Positions 1-7,999 of a DNA stretch of 29,662 bases are shown in pieces. Numbering within the stretch: the stretch's first letter is position 1; the number at the start of each line of letters is the position of its first letter. The stretch covers positions 1-29,662 of the forward strand of contig CAYYHA010000031.1 in assembly GCA_964471535.1 (NCBI GenBank), read 5' to 3'. The notes under the pieces are model-generated. The model did no database searches and had not been told where the DNA came from. It saw only the letters and a program-made list of their open reading frames with translations. Source of the stretch: CAYYHA01 sp964471535 (GTDB lineage: Bacteria > Myxococcota > Myxococcia > SLRQ01). A program made the translations under genes and the position numbers.

Positions 1-54
1 CGAGGCCGCTTTCCGCTATCGAGACGGTCCCACCCTGCGTCAAAGGAGTCGTCG

Positions 55-3000
55 ATGCGACGGAGCCACCTGCTGTTCATCCTGCTCGCCGCGAGCCTCT
101 CGCCGGCCGCTGCTTCGGCGGCGACCTACCCGGGAAATGGAAACACCGGCTTCGGTGGGGCCGTCGGGCAGGGCACACTCACCGTCGTTCGGATGGGCAG
201 CGATCTCGTCTTCACTCTGCAGCGCGGGCCCGGCGATCTGAATGACACCGTCGTCTTCTACTTGGATACGGCGCCCGGTGGATTCGCCGACACCACCACG
301 CTCGGCGACACGCAGGACCCGGGTCGGTCGGCGGTCTCGGGGACCAATGGCACCGACTCGGCCGACCTGTCCTTTCCCAATGGATTCGAAGCCGACTACG
401 CGATTGCCTTCGACGCAATGAATGGGGGCTTTCTCTTTGGGCTCGCGGCGGGGGGGCCTGGGTCCCTGAATTTCGTGAGCGCCCTCGGCGGAGCTGGCGC
501 GGCCACCGACGCCAGCTTCACCTTTACCGTCGCGCTCTCGGATCTCGGGCTCACCCCCAAGGATGCCCTTGCCTTCGTCGTGACCTACCTGAATCCGGCA
601 ACGGCCTTTCGCTCCAACGAGGGGATCGGCGACGGTCTCCCCATGGCGAACCCTGGCAACTCGCCGGCGGCCTTCACCGCGCCGCGGCCGTTCTTCTCGC
701 CGCGGATCAACGAGCTCCGGATCGATGAGCCGGGTCCCGACAACGACGAATACGTCGAGTTCGCGGGCATGCCTGGGGACGACCTGAGCGGTTTGACCCT
801 CATCGTGATCGGGGACGGCGCCGGCGGCAGCGGCGTCCTCGACGACGCCGTCGACTTGAGTGGCTGCACGATCGGTGCGGCGGGTCTCGCAGTCGTGGCG
901 GAGACGACCTTCACGCTAGGCACACCCGACTGCGTGAAGTCGCTCAACTTCGAGAACAGCGACAACGTCACCTTCCTGCTCGTGGAGGGCTTCACGGGCA
1001 TGGCGGGGGACGATCTGGATACAAATGACGATGGCGTCCTCGATGCTAGCCCCTGGTCGATCGAACTGGATCGGGTGGCCCTCATCGAGGAAGAGAATCC
1101 GCCGGTGAACACCGAGTACCACTACGGTCCACCCACGGTGGGGCCCGATGGCGCCTTCGTACCGGGGGCGGCGCTCCGTTGCCCTGATGCGATCGGCGCC
1201 TTCGGGCAGGGGGTGTACGAGCTGAACGTCCTCGATACACCTGGCACTCCCAATGCCTGCCCGCAGGCGGCCGTTCAGGGCAACGGGGTCGAGATCCTGG
1301 ATGGCGACACCACGCCGGATCCAAGCGATGGAACGGACTTCGGAAACGTGAACATCGGCGCCTCCGTTGCGCACACCTTCAGCGTTCAGAGCCTGGGGAA
1401 CCATGAGCTGGCGCTCATCGGCATGCCAGTGGTCGAGATCACCGGGCCGGGGGCAGCGGCGTTCGCTGTGACGATGACGCCGACGACACCGGTCCCGACG
1501 GGCTCTTCGACGACCTTCGAGATCACCTTTGCTCCCACCGCAGCTGGCACCTTCGACGCTGTCGTACGCTTTGAGACCTCCGACCCCTTCCGTCCGGTTT
1601 TCGACTTCGCAATCCGAGGCATCGGGCAAACCGCACCGCAGCCCGAGATCGACGTACAAGGCCAGGGCGTCTCGATTCCGTCCGGGAGCACGACCCCTCA
1701 AGCGAGCGACGGCACGGACTTCGGCTCCGCCGTCGTGATGGGCATGGCGGTGACGCGGACCTTCACGATTCTGAACACTGGGACAGACGACCTCCTCTTG
1801 AGCGGGATGCCGGCGGTGGTTTTGAACGGAGACCCCGATTTCTCGGTCACCGTGCAGCCCAGCAGCACGGTGGCGCCCGCTGCATCGACGACCTTCGAGA
1901 TCACCTTCACGCCCCAGTCGCTCGGGGCACGGACTGTCACGGTACAGATCGAGAACAACGACCCGGACGAGTCGCCGTACACCTTCGTCATCGGCGGGGC
2001 GGGGACGGCCGCACCGGAGCCCGAGATCGATGTGACGGGCAACGGCACCCCCATCCCCTCCGGTTCCACGGTACCCACCATCGATAACGGAACCGAGTTC
2101 GGTAAGGCGGAGGTGGGTACGACCTCGGTCACCCGGACCTATGCCATCCAGAACCTGGGCTCGACCGCGCTCACTTTGGGCACGGTCACCTTGAGTGGGG
2201 ACGCCGACTTCGCGGTGACGAGCCAGCCCCAGGCGACGCTGGCGCCGGGAGAGAGCACCACCTTGGATGTGACCTTCACTCCCATGATGGCTGGGCTTCG
2301 TGCGGCCACTGTGGAGATCCCGAACAACGATGCCGATGAGAATCCTTATACCTTTGCGATCCAGGGCACGGGGACCGTTGCGGCCCCCGAGATCGAGGTT
2401 TCAGGGCTCGGTCAGCCCATCGCTTCGGGATCGACGATGCCGGAGGTCGGGAACGGGACCGACTTTGGAACGACGACCGCCGGTTCCATGCCGCTGACAC
2501 GCACCTTCACGATCGCCAATCAGGGGACTGCGCCCCTGAACCTGACGGGCATGCCGCTCGTCGAGCTTAGCGGAGACCCGGTGTTCACAGTCACGGCGGA
2601 GCCGACGACACCGGTACAGCCGACCGGCAGCACCACCTTCGTCATCGAGTTTGCGCCCACCGACGCCGGGACCTTCAGTGCCACGGTGAGCATCGCCAAC
2701 GACGATGCCGACGAGAACCCCTACACCTTCGTCATCACAGGAACCGCGACTGCGAGCAACCAGCCAGAGATCGCGGTCGCAGGGAACGGCATCGAGATCG
2801 TAAGCGGAGACTCCACACCGGACGCAGCGGATGGAACGGACTTCGGCGAGGTGGAACTTGGGTCGAGCCGCGTTCAGAGCTTCACCATTTCCAACACCGG
2901 CAGCGCGCCGTTGACGCTCACCGCCGATCCCCCCGTCGCGGTCACGGGGACCGAGTTCGTGGTCGTCACGCCGCCCCAAACACAGATTGCCGCTGGCGAG

Positions 3001-3507
3001 AGCACGACCTTCCAGATCGAGTTCACGCCGGTGACCGCAGGTCGGGTCACGGAGACAGTCACCATCGAGAGCGACGACAGCGACGAGGGCAGCTACGTCT
3101 TCACCCTGGCCGGGACCGGGGTCGAGCCGCAGGGAGGGACCTGCGGTGATGGAGTCGTCGACGCCGGTGAGGCCTGCGACGATGGAAACACGGCCTCGGG
3201 GGATGGCTGTGCTGGCGATTGCTCGGCCATCGACGACGGCTGGTACTGCGAGACCGAGGGGATGGCCTGTACCACCAGCTGCGGCGACGGGATCGTGGCG
3301 GGCTCCGAAGTCTGCGACGACGGCGCCGGAAACTCGGATACCCAGGCGGGGGCGTGTCGAAGCGACTGCTCCGGCGTCGTTCCGGGCCAGAAGAAAGAGG
3401 AGCCAGGGTGCGGCTGTGGTGCGGCCGGCGGGGGCAGCGGTGGTTGGGTCTTTGCCTTGTCGGCCTTCGGGCTCGCTCTGTCGCGCCGGCGTCGCAGGTG
3501 CCCCTAG
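55..3507 (+). CDS. Secreted choice-of-anchor D repeat protein with DUF4215 and MYXO-CTERM-like tail
   Basis: A 1150-residue secreted protein, probably displayed on the cell surface. The start has a good ribosome site (AAAGGAG, 6 bases before ATG). Residues 1-23 form a signal peptide ending ASAAT. Residues about 24-215 are a beta-rich domain I do not recognise. Residues about 218-400 begin with an INELRIDEPGPDNDEYVEF stretch that resembles lamin-tail-like domains. Five tandem units of about 120 residues begin near 407, 530, 656, 777 and 903. Each opens with a PEI(D/A/E)V..G.G..I..G...P...DGTDFG signature and ends with ..FTP...G......V.I..(N/D)D.DE.PY.F.I.G, typical of choice-of-anchor D / ASH-like beta sandwiches. 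Residues about 1028-1100 contain a Cys-rich DUF4215 module (CGDGVVDAGEACDDGN). The tail has GCGCG, a hydrophobic stretch and an Arg cluster, matching the layout of MYXO-CTERM sorting signals. Ligand and function are unknown. The stop codon overlaps that of the convergent kinase gene. Confidence 0.9.
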   Translation: MRRSHLLFILLAASLSPAAASAATYPGNGNTGFGGAVGQGTLTVVRMGSDLVFTLQRGPGDLNDTVVFYLDTAPGGFADTTTLGDTQDPGRSAVSGTNGTDSADLSFPNGFEADYAIAFDAMNGGFLFGLAAGGPGSLNFVSALGGAGAATDASFTFTVALSDLGLTPKDALAFVVTYLNPATAFRSNEGIGDGLPMANPGNSPAAFTAPRPFFSPRINELRIDEPGPDNDEYVEFAGMPGDDLSGLTLIVIGDGAGGSGVLDDAVDLSGCTIGAAGLAVVAETTFTLGTPDCVKSLNFENSDNVTFLLVEGFTGMAGDDLDTNDDGVLDASPWSIELDRVALIEEENPPVNTEYHYGPPTVGPDGAFVPGAALRCPDAIGAFGQGVYELNVLDTPGTPNACPQAAVQGNGVEILDGDTTPDPSDGTDFGNVNIGASVAHTFSVQSLGNHELALIGMPVVEITGPGAAAFAVTMTPTTPVPTGSSTTFEITFAPTAAGTFDAVVRFETSDPFRPVFDFAIRGIGQTAPQPEIDVQGQGVSIPSGSTTPQASDGTDFGSAVVMGMAVTRTFTILNTGTDDLLLSGMPAVVLNGDPDFSVTVQPSSTVAPAASTTFEITFTPQSLGARTVTVQIENNDPDESPYTFVIGGAGTAAPEPEIDVTGNGTPIPSGSTVPTIDNGTEFGKAEVGTTSVTRTYAIQNLGSTALTLGTVTLSGDADFAVTSQPQATLAPGESTTLDVTFTPMMAGLRAATVEIPNNDADENPYTFAIQGTGTVAAPEIEVSGLGQPIASGSTMPEVGNGTDFGTTTAGSMPLTRTFTIANQGTAPLNLTGMPLVELSGDPVFTVTAEPTTPVQPTGSTTFVIEFAPTDAGTFSATVSIANDDADENPYTFVITGTATASNQPEIAVAGNGIEIVSGDSTPDAADGTDFGEVELGSSRVQSFTISNTGSAPLTLTADPPVAVTGTEFVVVTPPQTQIAAGESTTFQIEFTPVTAGRVTETVTIESDDSDEGSYVFTLAGTGVEPQGGTCGDGVVDAGEACDDGNTASGDGCAGDCSAIDDGWYCETEGMACTTSCGDGIVAGSEVCDDGAGNSDTQAGACRSDCSGVVPGQKKEEPGCGCGAAGGGSGGWVFALSAFGLALSRRRRRCP

Positions 3508-5243
3508 TCTGCCGATCCGCCCAGCGGTGGCGCCGCCTCTTCGCCTGCTGCCGCGCGACGTAGGAACACCACGAAGCGGGTGCGGCCGGGTCGGGACTCG
3601 ACCTCTATCCGGCCGCCATGTTCGGTGACGATGCGGTGACTGATGGCGAGGCCGAGCCCGGTCCCCTCGGCCTTGGTCGTGAAGTAGGGGGTGAACACCT
3701 CCGCGAGCTGCGAGGCTTCGATGCCAGGGCCATCGTCTTCGACGCAGAGCTGCACCCACGTGCCGCTCTGCTCGGCGCTCAAGCGGATGCACCCACCTCG
3801 CTGCGATGCTTCCAGTGCCTGGATCGCGTTCGTCACCAGGTTGAGCAGCACCTGCTGCATCTGTGCTCGGTCGGCGAGCACCGCCGGGAGCCCTTCCGCG
3901 ACGGCGGTTTCGATGCGGATGCCGGCGGGGGCCTCCGGGAAGAGCGCACGCGCTTGCTCGATGAGTTCCTCGACCGGTGTGGGAAGGAGGCTCGGGGCGG
4001 GCAGGCGGGCGAAGCTGGAGAACTCGGTGACCAGACGCTTGAGGGCCTCGACCTCCTCCAGGATTGCCGTCGTGCTCTCCTCGAAGATCTCGTCGAAGGC
4101 GGGATGCCGGCGGGCGCGCGCGCGGCTCAAGGTTTCGATGGCCGTCGCGATCGGGGTGAGCGGGTTCTTGATCTCATGGGCCAGGCGGCGGGCGATTTCC
4201 TGCCAGGCAGCGACGCGCTCGGCCGCGGCGATGCGCCGCTGGCTCTCTTTGAGCTCTCTGCTCATCCGGTTGAAGGCGTGGATCAGCCGCCCGATCTCGG
4301 CGGGGCCCGCAAGATCGACCTCCGTCCCCACCGCGCCCTGGGCCACCCGGTCCGCCGCAGCCGCCAGGGCGGCGACGGGATCGGTGATGCGCCGGGCGAT
4401 GAGCACGCCGAGCAGCAACGCGGCGAGCACGCCCAGGGTGGCGGCGCCGCCGACGCTCATGAGGATGCGCCGGCGGGTGTCGGCCAGCGGGGCTGTGGAG
4501 ACACCGAGCAGCAGGTGCGCACCCTCCCCGAGATCGATCCGCCGCTGAAGAAGAGAACTCGGATCGGGGGTGGCCTCCAGCGCCGAGGGTGGCCGACCCG
4601 ATGCGTAGACCTGGTCATCTGGGCCCCGGAGGGTCACGGCGGTGCCCGAGAGTTCGGCGAGTCGTCTCGCCCAATCGGCATCGAGGCTCCTGCCCACCAC
4701 GAGCACGGCCACCGTCCTGCCACCGGGTTCCAGGAGCGGCCGGGCGCACACCCACGCCCATCGCGTGTCGATGCCGTCCCCCACCCGCACGCGCATCTGC
4801 CTGAGGAGGACGGTGCGTGGGGCGCTCCTGGCCAGCGCCGCCCAAGCGGGCTCGCTGTCACCGACCGACGCCGGCAGATGCGCGCTGGAGAGGATCCGCC
4901 CCGAAGCGTCGAGGAGTTCCAGGATGTCCGCATCGAGCCCTACCCGAAGCTGTGACGCCAACGGGCGGAGCGACGCGGGGTCCGGAGGCGTCCCTGCGGC
5001 CAAGCGGTCGCGAAGCTGTCGCAGGGGTGCCGACTTCCCGGCCAGGGTCTCGGTTGCCTGAACGATCTCGGAGCGCGCCTGATCGAGCGCCGACACCACC
5101 ACCCGTTCGGCCTCCGCCAGGCGACGATCGAAGATTTCCGCAAAGCTCCGTTGGACCCGAAGGAGCGTGATCCACCCGAGAAGGCCCGCAGGCAGGAGGG
5201 CCACGACAGCGAAGGCGAGGATGAGACGGGTCGAGAGGCGCAC
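3504..5243 (-). CDS. NtrY-like membrane sensor histidine kinase
   Basis: A 579-residue two-component sensor kinase of the inner membrane. One membrane segment lies at residues 6-28, and a periplasmic sensor of about 230 residues follows. A second membrane segment (about 260-285) leads into a HAMP domain with the ARRITDPVAAL motif. The dimerisation/phosphoacceptor motif is RRLAHEIKNPLTPI with phospho-His at H356. The ATPase domain shows the N box (LLNLVTNAIQAL), G1 (DDGPGIE) and G2 (GTGLGLAI). WQEIARRLAHEIKNPLTPI is characteristic of NtrY-type kinases. The start is GTG, 9 bases after the solute-binding protein stop, so the two are almost certainly co-transcribed. It is the last gene of the minus-strand block. 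The nearest response regulator is the NtrX-like protein at 12235-13620, which makes it the candidate partner by inference. The gene ends in a CTAG shared with the opposing gene. Confidence 0.93.
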   Translation of the reverse strand: MRLSTRLILAFAVVALLPAGLLGWITLLRVQRSFAEIFDRRLAEAERVVVSALDQARSEIVQATETLAGKSAPLRQLRDRLAAGTPPDPASLRPLASQLRVGLDADILELLDASGRILSSAHLPASVGDSEPAWAALARSAPRTVLLRQMRVRVGDGIDTRWAWVCARPLLEPGGRTVAVLVVGRSLDADWARRLAELSGTAVTLRGPDDQVYASGRPPSALEATPDPSSLLQRRIDLGEGAHLLLGVSTAPLADTRRRILMSVGGAATLGVLAALLLGVLIARRITDPVAALAAAADRVAQGAVGTEVDLAGPAEIGRLIHAFNRMSRELKESQRRIAAAERVAAWQEIARRLAHEIKNPLTPIATAIETLSRARARRHPAFDEIFEESTTAILEEVEALKRLVTEFSSFARLPAPSLLPTPVEELIEQARALFPEAPAGIRIETAVAEGLPAVLADRAQMQQVLLNLVTNAIQALEASQRGGCIRLSAEQSGTWVQLCVEDDGPGIEASQLAEVFTPYFTTKAEGTGLGLAISHRIVTEHGGRIEVESRPGRTRFVVFLRRAAAGEEAAPPLGGSAD

Positions 5244-5252
5244 GGCGACGCT

Positions 5253-6608
5253 TCAGTCTTGGGGCCACAGCCAAAGCTGTGCCGGTGCAACGGGCGTGAG
5301 GGCCGCCGGGCGAAGGCCCTGCAAGTGGGCGCCTGCACGGTAGGTCGTATGCCGCCGGACGAGGGGAATCACCGGCAGCCGTCGCGAGAGCTGCCCGGCC
5401 GCGGTGCGTAGTGCCGCGTCGTCGGTCGCTTTGGCAGTGGCACGGAGCACGGCGAGCGCCAGCTGTGCGTCGCCGAAAGAGAACGCGGCACGCACCAGGG
5501 CCAACGCTGGATCATTGGGTACCGCCTCGACCGTCACCACTGCCACCGGCGCCTCGACCCCGGAGGCCGGCGAGGCGGCGCGCAGCCGCGCCGCGATGCC
5601 GGCCTGGTGGAGCCGGAGCTGCACCCGCTCGGCCAGCGCCCTGTGGATCGGGTCCCGGGGATCGAAGGCCACCGTGGTCGCCTCGGGAGGCGCACCGGGA
5701 GCCACCGCATCCGCCTCCGCCGAAGTCCGGCCCTCCGCCGAGGCGAGGTCGACGCCGGCGACCCCATGGAGGGGCTCGCCCGTAGGACCCACGAGGAAGC
5801 GAACGAGGGCCTCCGGATCCAAGCGCGCGGCGAGGATCCGGCGCAGGACGGGATCTCGAACCAAGAGATAGGTGTCATGGGCCACCGGCGAGGTCTGGAA
5901 TGCAGCGGCCGGTGCCTCGATCGTGAGGGTGAGCGTCGCCGAGGGGGCAGGTGCTGGACCTGCCCACGCCGCTTCCAGCCCGGGCGGGACGAGCACGATG
6001 CGATCGAGGAAGGGCCGGCCGTCGAAGTGGTCCTCGTAGGCAACGAGCTGGATCCTGTGGCCTCGGGAGCCGTACTGCCGCCGGAAAGGGCCGCAGCTCG
6101 AGCCGCTGCCCGCGCGCGTCACGGGCAGTCGCGGATCGTTCAGGAGGCGTGGCACGCCTTCACCCACCTCAACTTCCGGCACGGCGAGGTCCACGATCAA
6201 GGTGCGCTGCCCGGCGGCGTGTACCCCCAAAGGCGTCTTCTGTCCCTCGAGGCGTGCTGCCGCCCCGACGACGAAGAGCAGGCGCCACGCCTCGGGGAGG
6301 GGCGAATCCGGTCGGGTCCACCGTTTCATGGCCGCTTCGACGTCGCTGGCGGTGATGCGCGCGCCGTCCTGGAAGAAGGCGTTTTCGACGAGCCGAAGCT
6401 CGATGCGCCGGCCATCTGACAGGCGCCGCGGCGGCTCGGCGAGAAGGTCGGTGATGGTGCACGCGGTGGCCTGGGCAACGAAGCGCGCGGCTTCCGGCGC
6501 GTCCGCCACGACGGTCACCGAGCCGCCATGAACCGGTCGCACCGCAGCCGCCGCCGGGCGCGGCCCTGCGAGTCCGCCGACGGCGAGGCCCAGCACGAGC
6601 CACCTCAT
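5253..6608 (-). CDS. Family 5 (oligopeptide-type) extracellular solute-binding protein
   Basis: A 451-residue secreted protein with a signal peptide (residues 1-22, ending AAAAV). The body resembles SBP family 5, the DppA/OppA-type binding proteins: ITDLLAEPPRRLSDGRRIELRL, then FFQDGARITASDVEAAMKRW, the usual 'DG.p.tA.DV..a..rw' signature. It is shorter than most DppA/OppA proteins (about 500-550 residues). The start ATG overlaps the TGA of the upstream FG-GAP gene as ATGA, implying translational coupling. No ABC permease or ATPase gene is adjacent. Instead it lies 9 bases ahead of a sensor histidine kinase, so it could serve the kinase as a ligand-sensing partner rather than transport. That role is inference; the family assignment rests on short motifs. 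No lipobox is evident, so a soluble periplasmic protein is most likely. Confidence 0.8.
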   Translation of the reverse strand: MRWLVLGLAVGGLAGPRPAAAAVRPVHGGSVTVVADAPEAARFVAQATACTITDLLAEPPRRLSDGRRIELRLVENAFFQDGARITASDVEAAMKRWTRPDSPLPEAWRLLFVVGAAARLEGQKTPLGVHAAGQRTLIVDLAVPEVEVGEGVPRLLNDPRLPVTRAGSGSSCGPFRRQYGSRGHRIQLVAYEDHFDGRPFLDRIVLVPPGLEAAWAGPAPAPSATLTLTIEAPAAAFQTSPVAHDTYLLVRDPVLRRILAARLDPEALVRFLVGPTGEPLHGVAGVDLASAEGRTSAEADAVAPGAPPEATTVAFDPRDPIHRALAERVQLRLHQAGIAARLRAASPASGVEAPVAVVTVEAVPNDPALALVRAAFSFGDAQLALAVLRATAKATDDAALRTAAGQLSRRLPVIPLVRRHTTYRAGAHLQGLRPAALTPVAPAQLWLWPQD

Positions 6609-7999
6609 CGGAGATCCTCCGTGAGCAGATAGAGCCAGGAGGCCTCGCCGGCGCTCGCACCCACCACCACGTCGTCCTTCCCATCGCCGGTGAGATCCCC
6701 GCTGGCCAGCACACGGATCGCACCGGGGAGCGGCCGAAGCTCGCGCGTGTGGCCCGCCTCGTCTAGGACGAGGAGCCGGTCCTCCTCACCGGGTGGATCC
6801 GCCGCGGAGCCCACCAGCTCCGGCCGGCCGTCGGCCTCGAGATCGGCGGCCGCCAGCCCGGACCCCACCGGTCCGTCTCCGATCTCCGTCGCGCCCTCCC
6901 GCCCGAGCCGGCGGAGGCGCCAGTCCGCGCCCACGACGTACACGGTCCCCGACGTGGGGTCGATGGCCGCCGAGTACAGCTCGATGCCGGCATCGAATCG
7001 GAGCGGGTCTTCGTGGGGGCGGCGCAGCTCCACCTGTGGCTCGAAGCGGTTCGTTCCAGGGATTCTTCGGCCCCACAGCGCGTAGGAACCGGCGCTGCAC
7101 AGAGGCGCGCGGTCGATGCCGGTTCGCCGCTGCGCGCGACCTTGGGCAAGGGTCACCACCTCTCCCTCGGCATAGTCGCTGTGGCGCCAGGCGATGGCCG
7201 GGGCCATCGCGATTCGTGTGATGGCCACACCGCCGGTCGGATCCCGCGACGGGTGGAGGTCGCGGGCCTTCCTTCGCAGCGGATAGTGCAGGAGGAGGCG
7301 AGCGTGGCCGCTCTGTACCTCGTAGAGCGCAAGTGCCACCTCGGTGAGCGCTGCGACTTCGGGCCTTCCGTCTCCGTCGGCGTCGCCCACGGCGAGCCCC
7401 ACCAAGGTGCCCTGCACCTCTCCGAGGGGCAGCAGCCCCTGGCTTCCGCGAGACGGTGGTGCTCCCGCACCTGCGCGGGCGAGGAGCAGCGCGGCGCGGT
7501 CGGCCCGCTCGCGCGCGGCGACCACGAAGGGTGCGCCTTCGGTCTGGCCGGTGAAGAAGTTGACCCACAGCGGCGTGCCCGCGCCCGCGAGGATCAGCTC
7601 GGATCCGACGCGCCGGAAGGTGATCTCGACCAGCAGTGCGGCGCCCCGCTTCCGCGCTTCGGCGACGGCGCGGTCGTGGTCGAGGGTATCGAGGAGGACG
7701 ACCTCGAGGGCCCCCGTGTGCTCGCGAATCCCTGCCGGGAGGAGGCGCCGCAAGAAGCGGCCGAGCTCGCCCGCGGCGGGCGCGTCCGCAGCCTCACCTG
7801 CGGCATCGAGCGTGAGTGCCACCCGCTCACCGGAGAGCGGCCGCTTGGCGGCGAGTGCGCGGGAGAAGGTGTCCATGAGGTGTTCGATGGCGGGCGGCTC
7901 GCCGGGCACGCCCGCGGGGCGCCCGCGAGCCGCGAGGGCGGTGGGAGCGAGCAGGAGGCAGGGGAGGAGGGCCAGCGGCGGGATGCGTGCGGCGGTCAC
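6605..7999 (-). CDS. Secreted FG-GAP/VCBS-repeat-like protein of unknown function
   Basis: A 464-residue protein starting at GTG (position 7999), which overlaps the PBP1A stop as GTGA. The reading frame runs further upstream, but that part is only an out-of-frame shadow of PBP1A. The N-terminus (VTAARIPPLALLPCLLLAPTALAARG) is a signal peptide. At least three beta-propeller-like Ca-loop repeats are visible: VGDADGDGRPEVAAL, AADLEADGRPELVG and GDLTGDGKDDVVVGAS. These match the D-x-[DN]-x-DG-x2-[DE][LIV] core of FG-GAP/VCBS repeats. The first third (residues about 30-170) is an unrecognised domain. Both ends are coupled, to PBP1A upstream by GTGA and to the solute-binding protein downstream by ATGA, so it is a core operon member. 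A periplasmic role tied to peptidoglycan synthesis is inference from position only. Confidence 0.8.
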   Translation of the reverse strand: MTAARIPPLALLPCLLLAPTALAARGRPAGVPGEPPAIEHLMDTFSRALAAKRPLSGERVALTLDAAGEAADAPAAGELGRFLRRLLPAGIREHTGALEVVLLDTLDHDRAVAEARKRGAALLVEITFRRVGSELILAGAGTPLWVNFFTGQTEGAPFVVAARERADRAALLLARAGAGAPPSRGSQGLLPLGEVQGTLVGLAVGDADGDGRPEVAALTEVALALYEVQSGHARLLLHYPLRRKARDLHPSRDPTGGVAITRIAMAPAIAWRHSDYAEGEVVTLAQGRAQRRTGIDRAPLCSAGSYALWGRRIPGTNRFEPQVELRRPHEDPLRFDAGIELYSAAIDPTSGTVYVVGADWRLRRLGREGATEIGDGPVGSGLAAADLEADGRPELVGSAADPPGEEDRLLVLDEAGHTRELRPLPGAIRVLASGDLTGDGKDDVVVGASAGEASWLYLLTEDLR

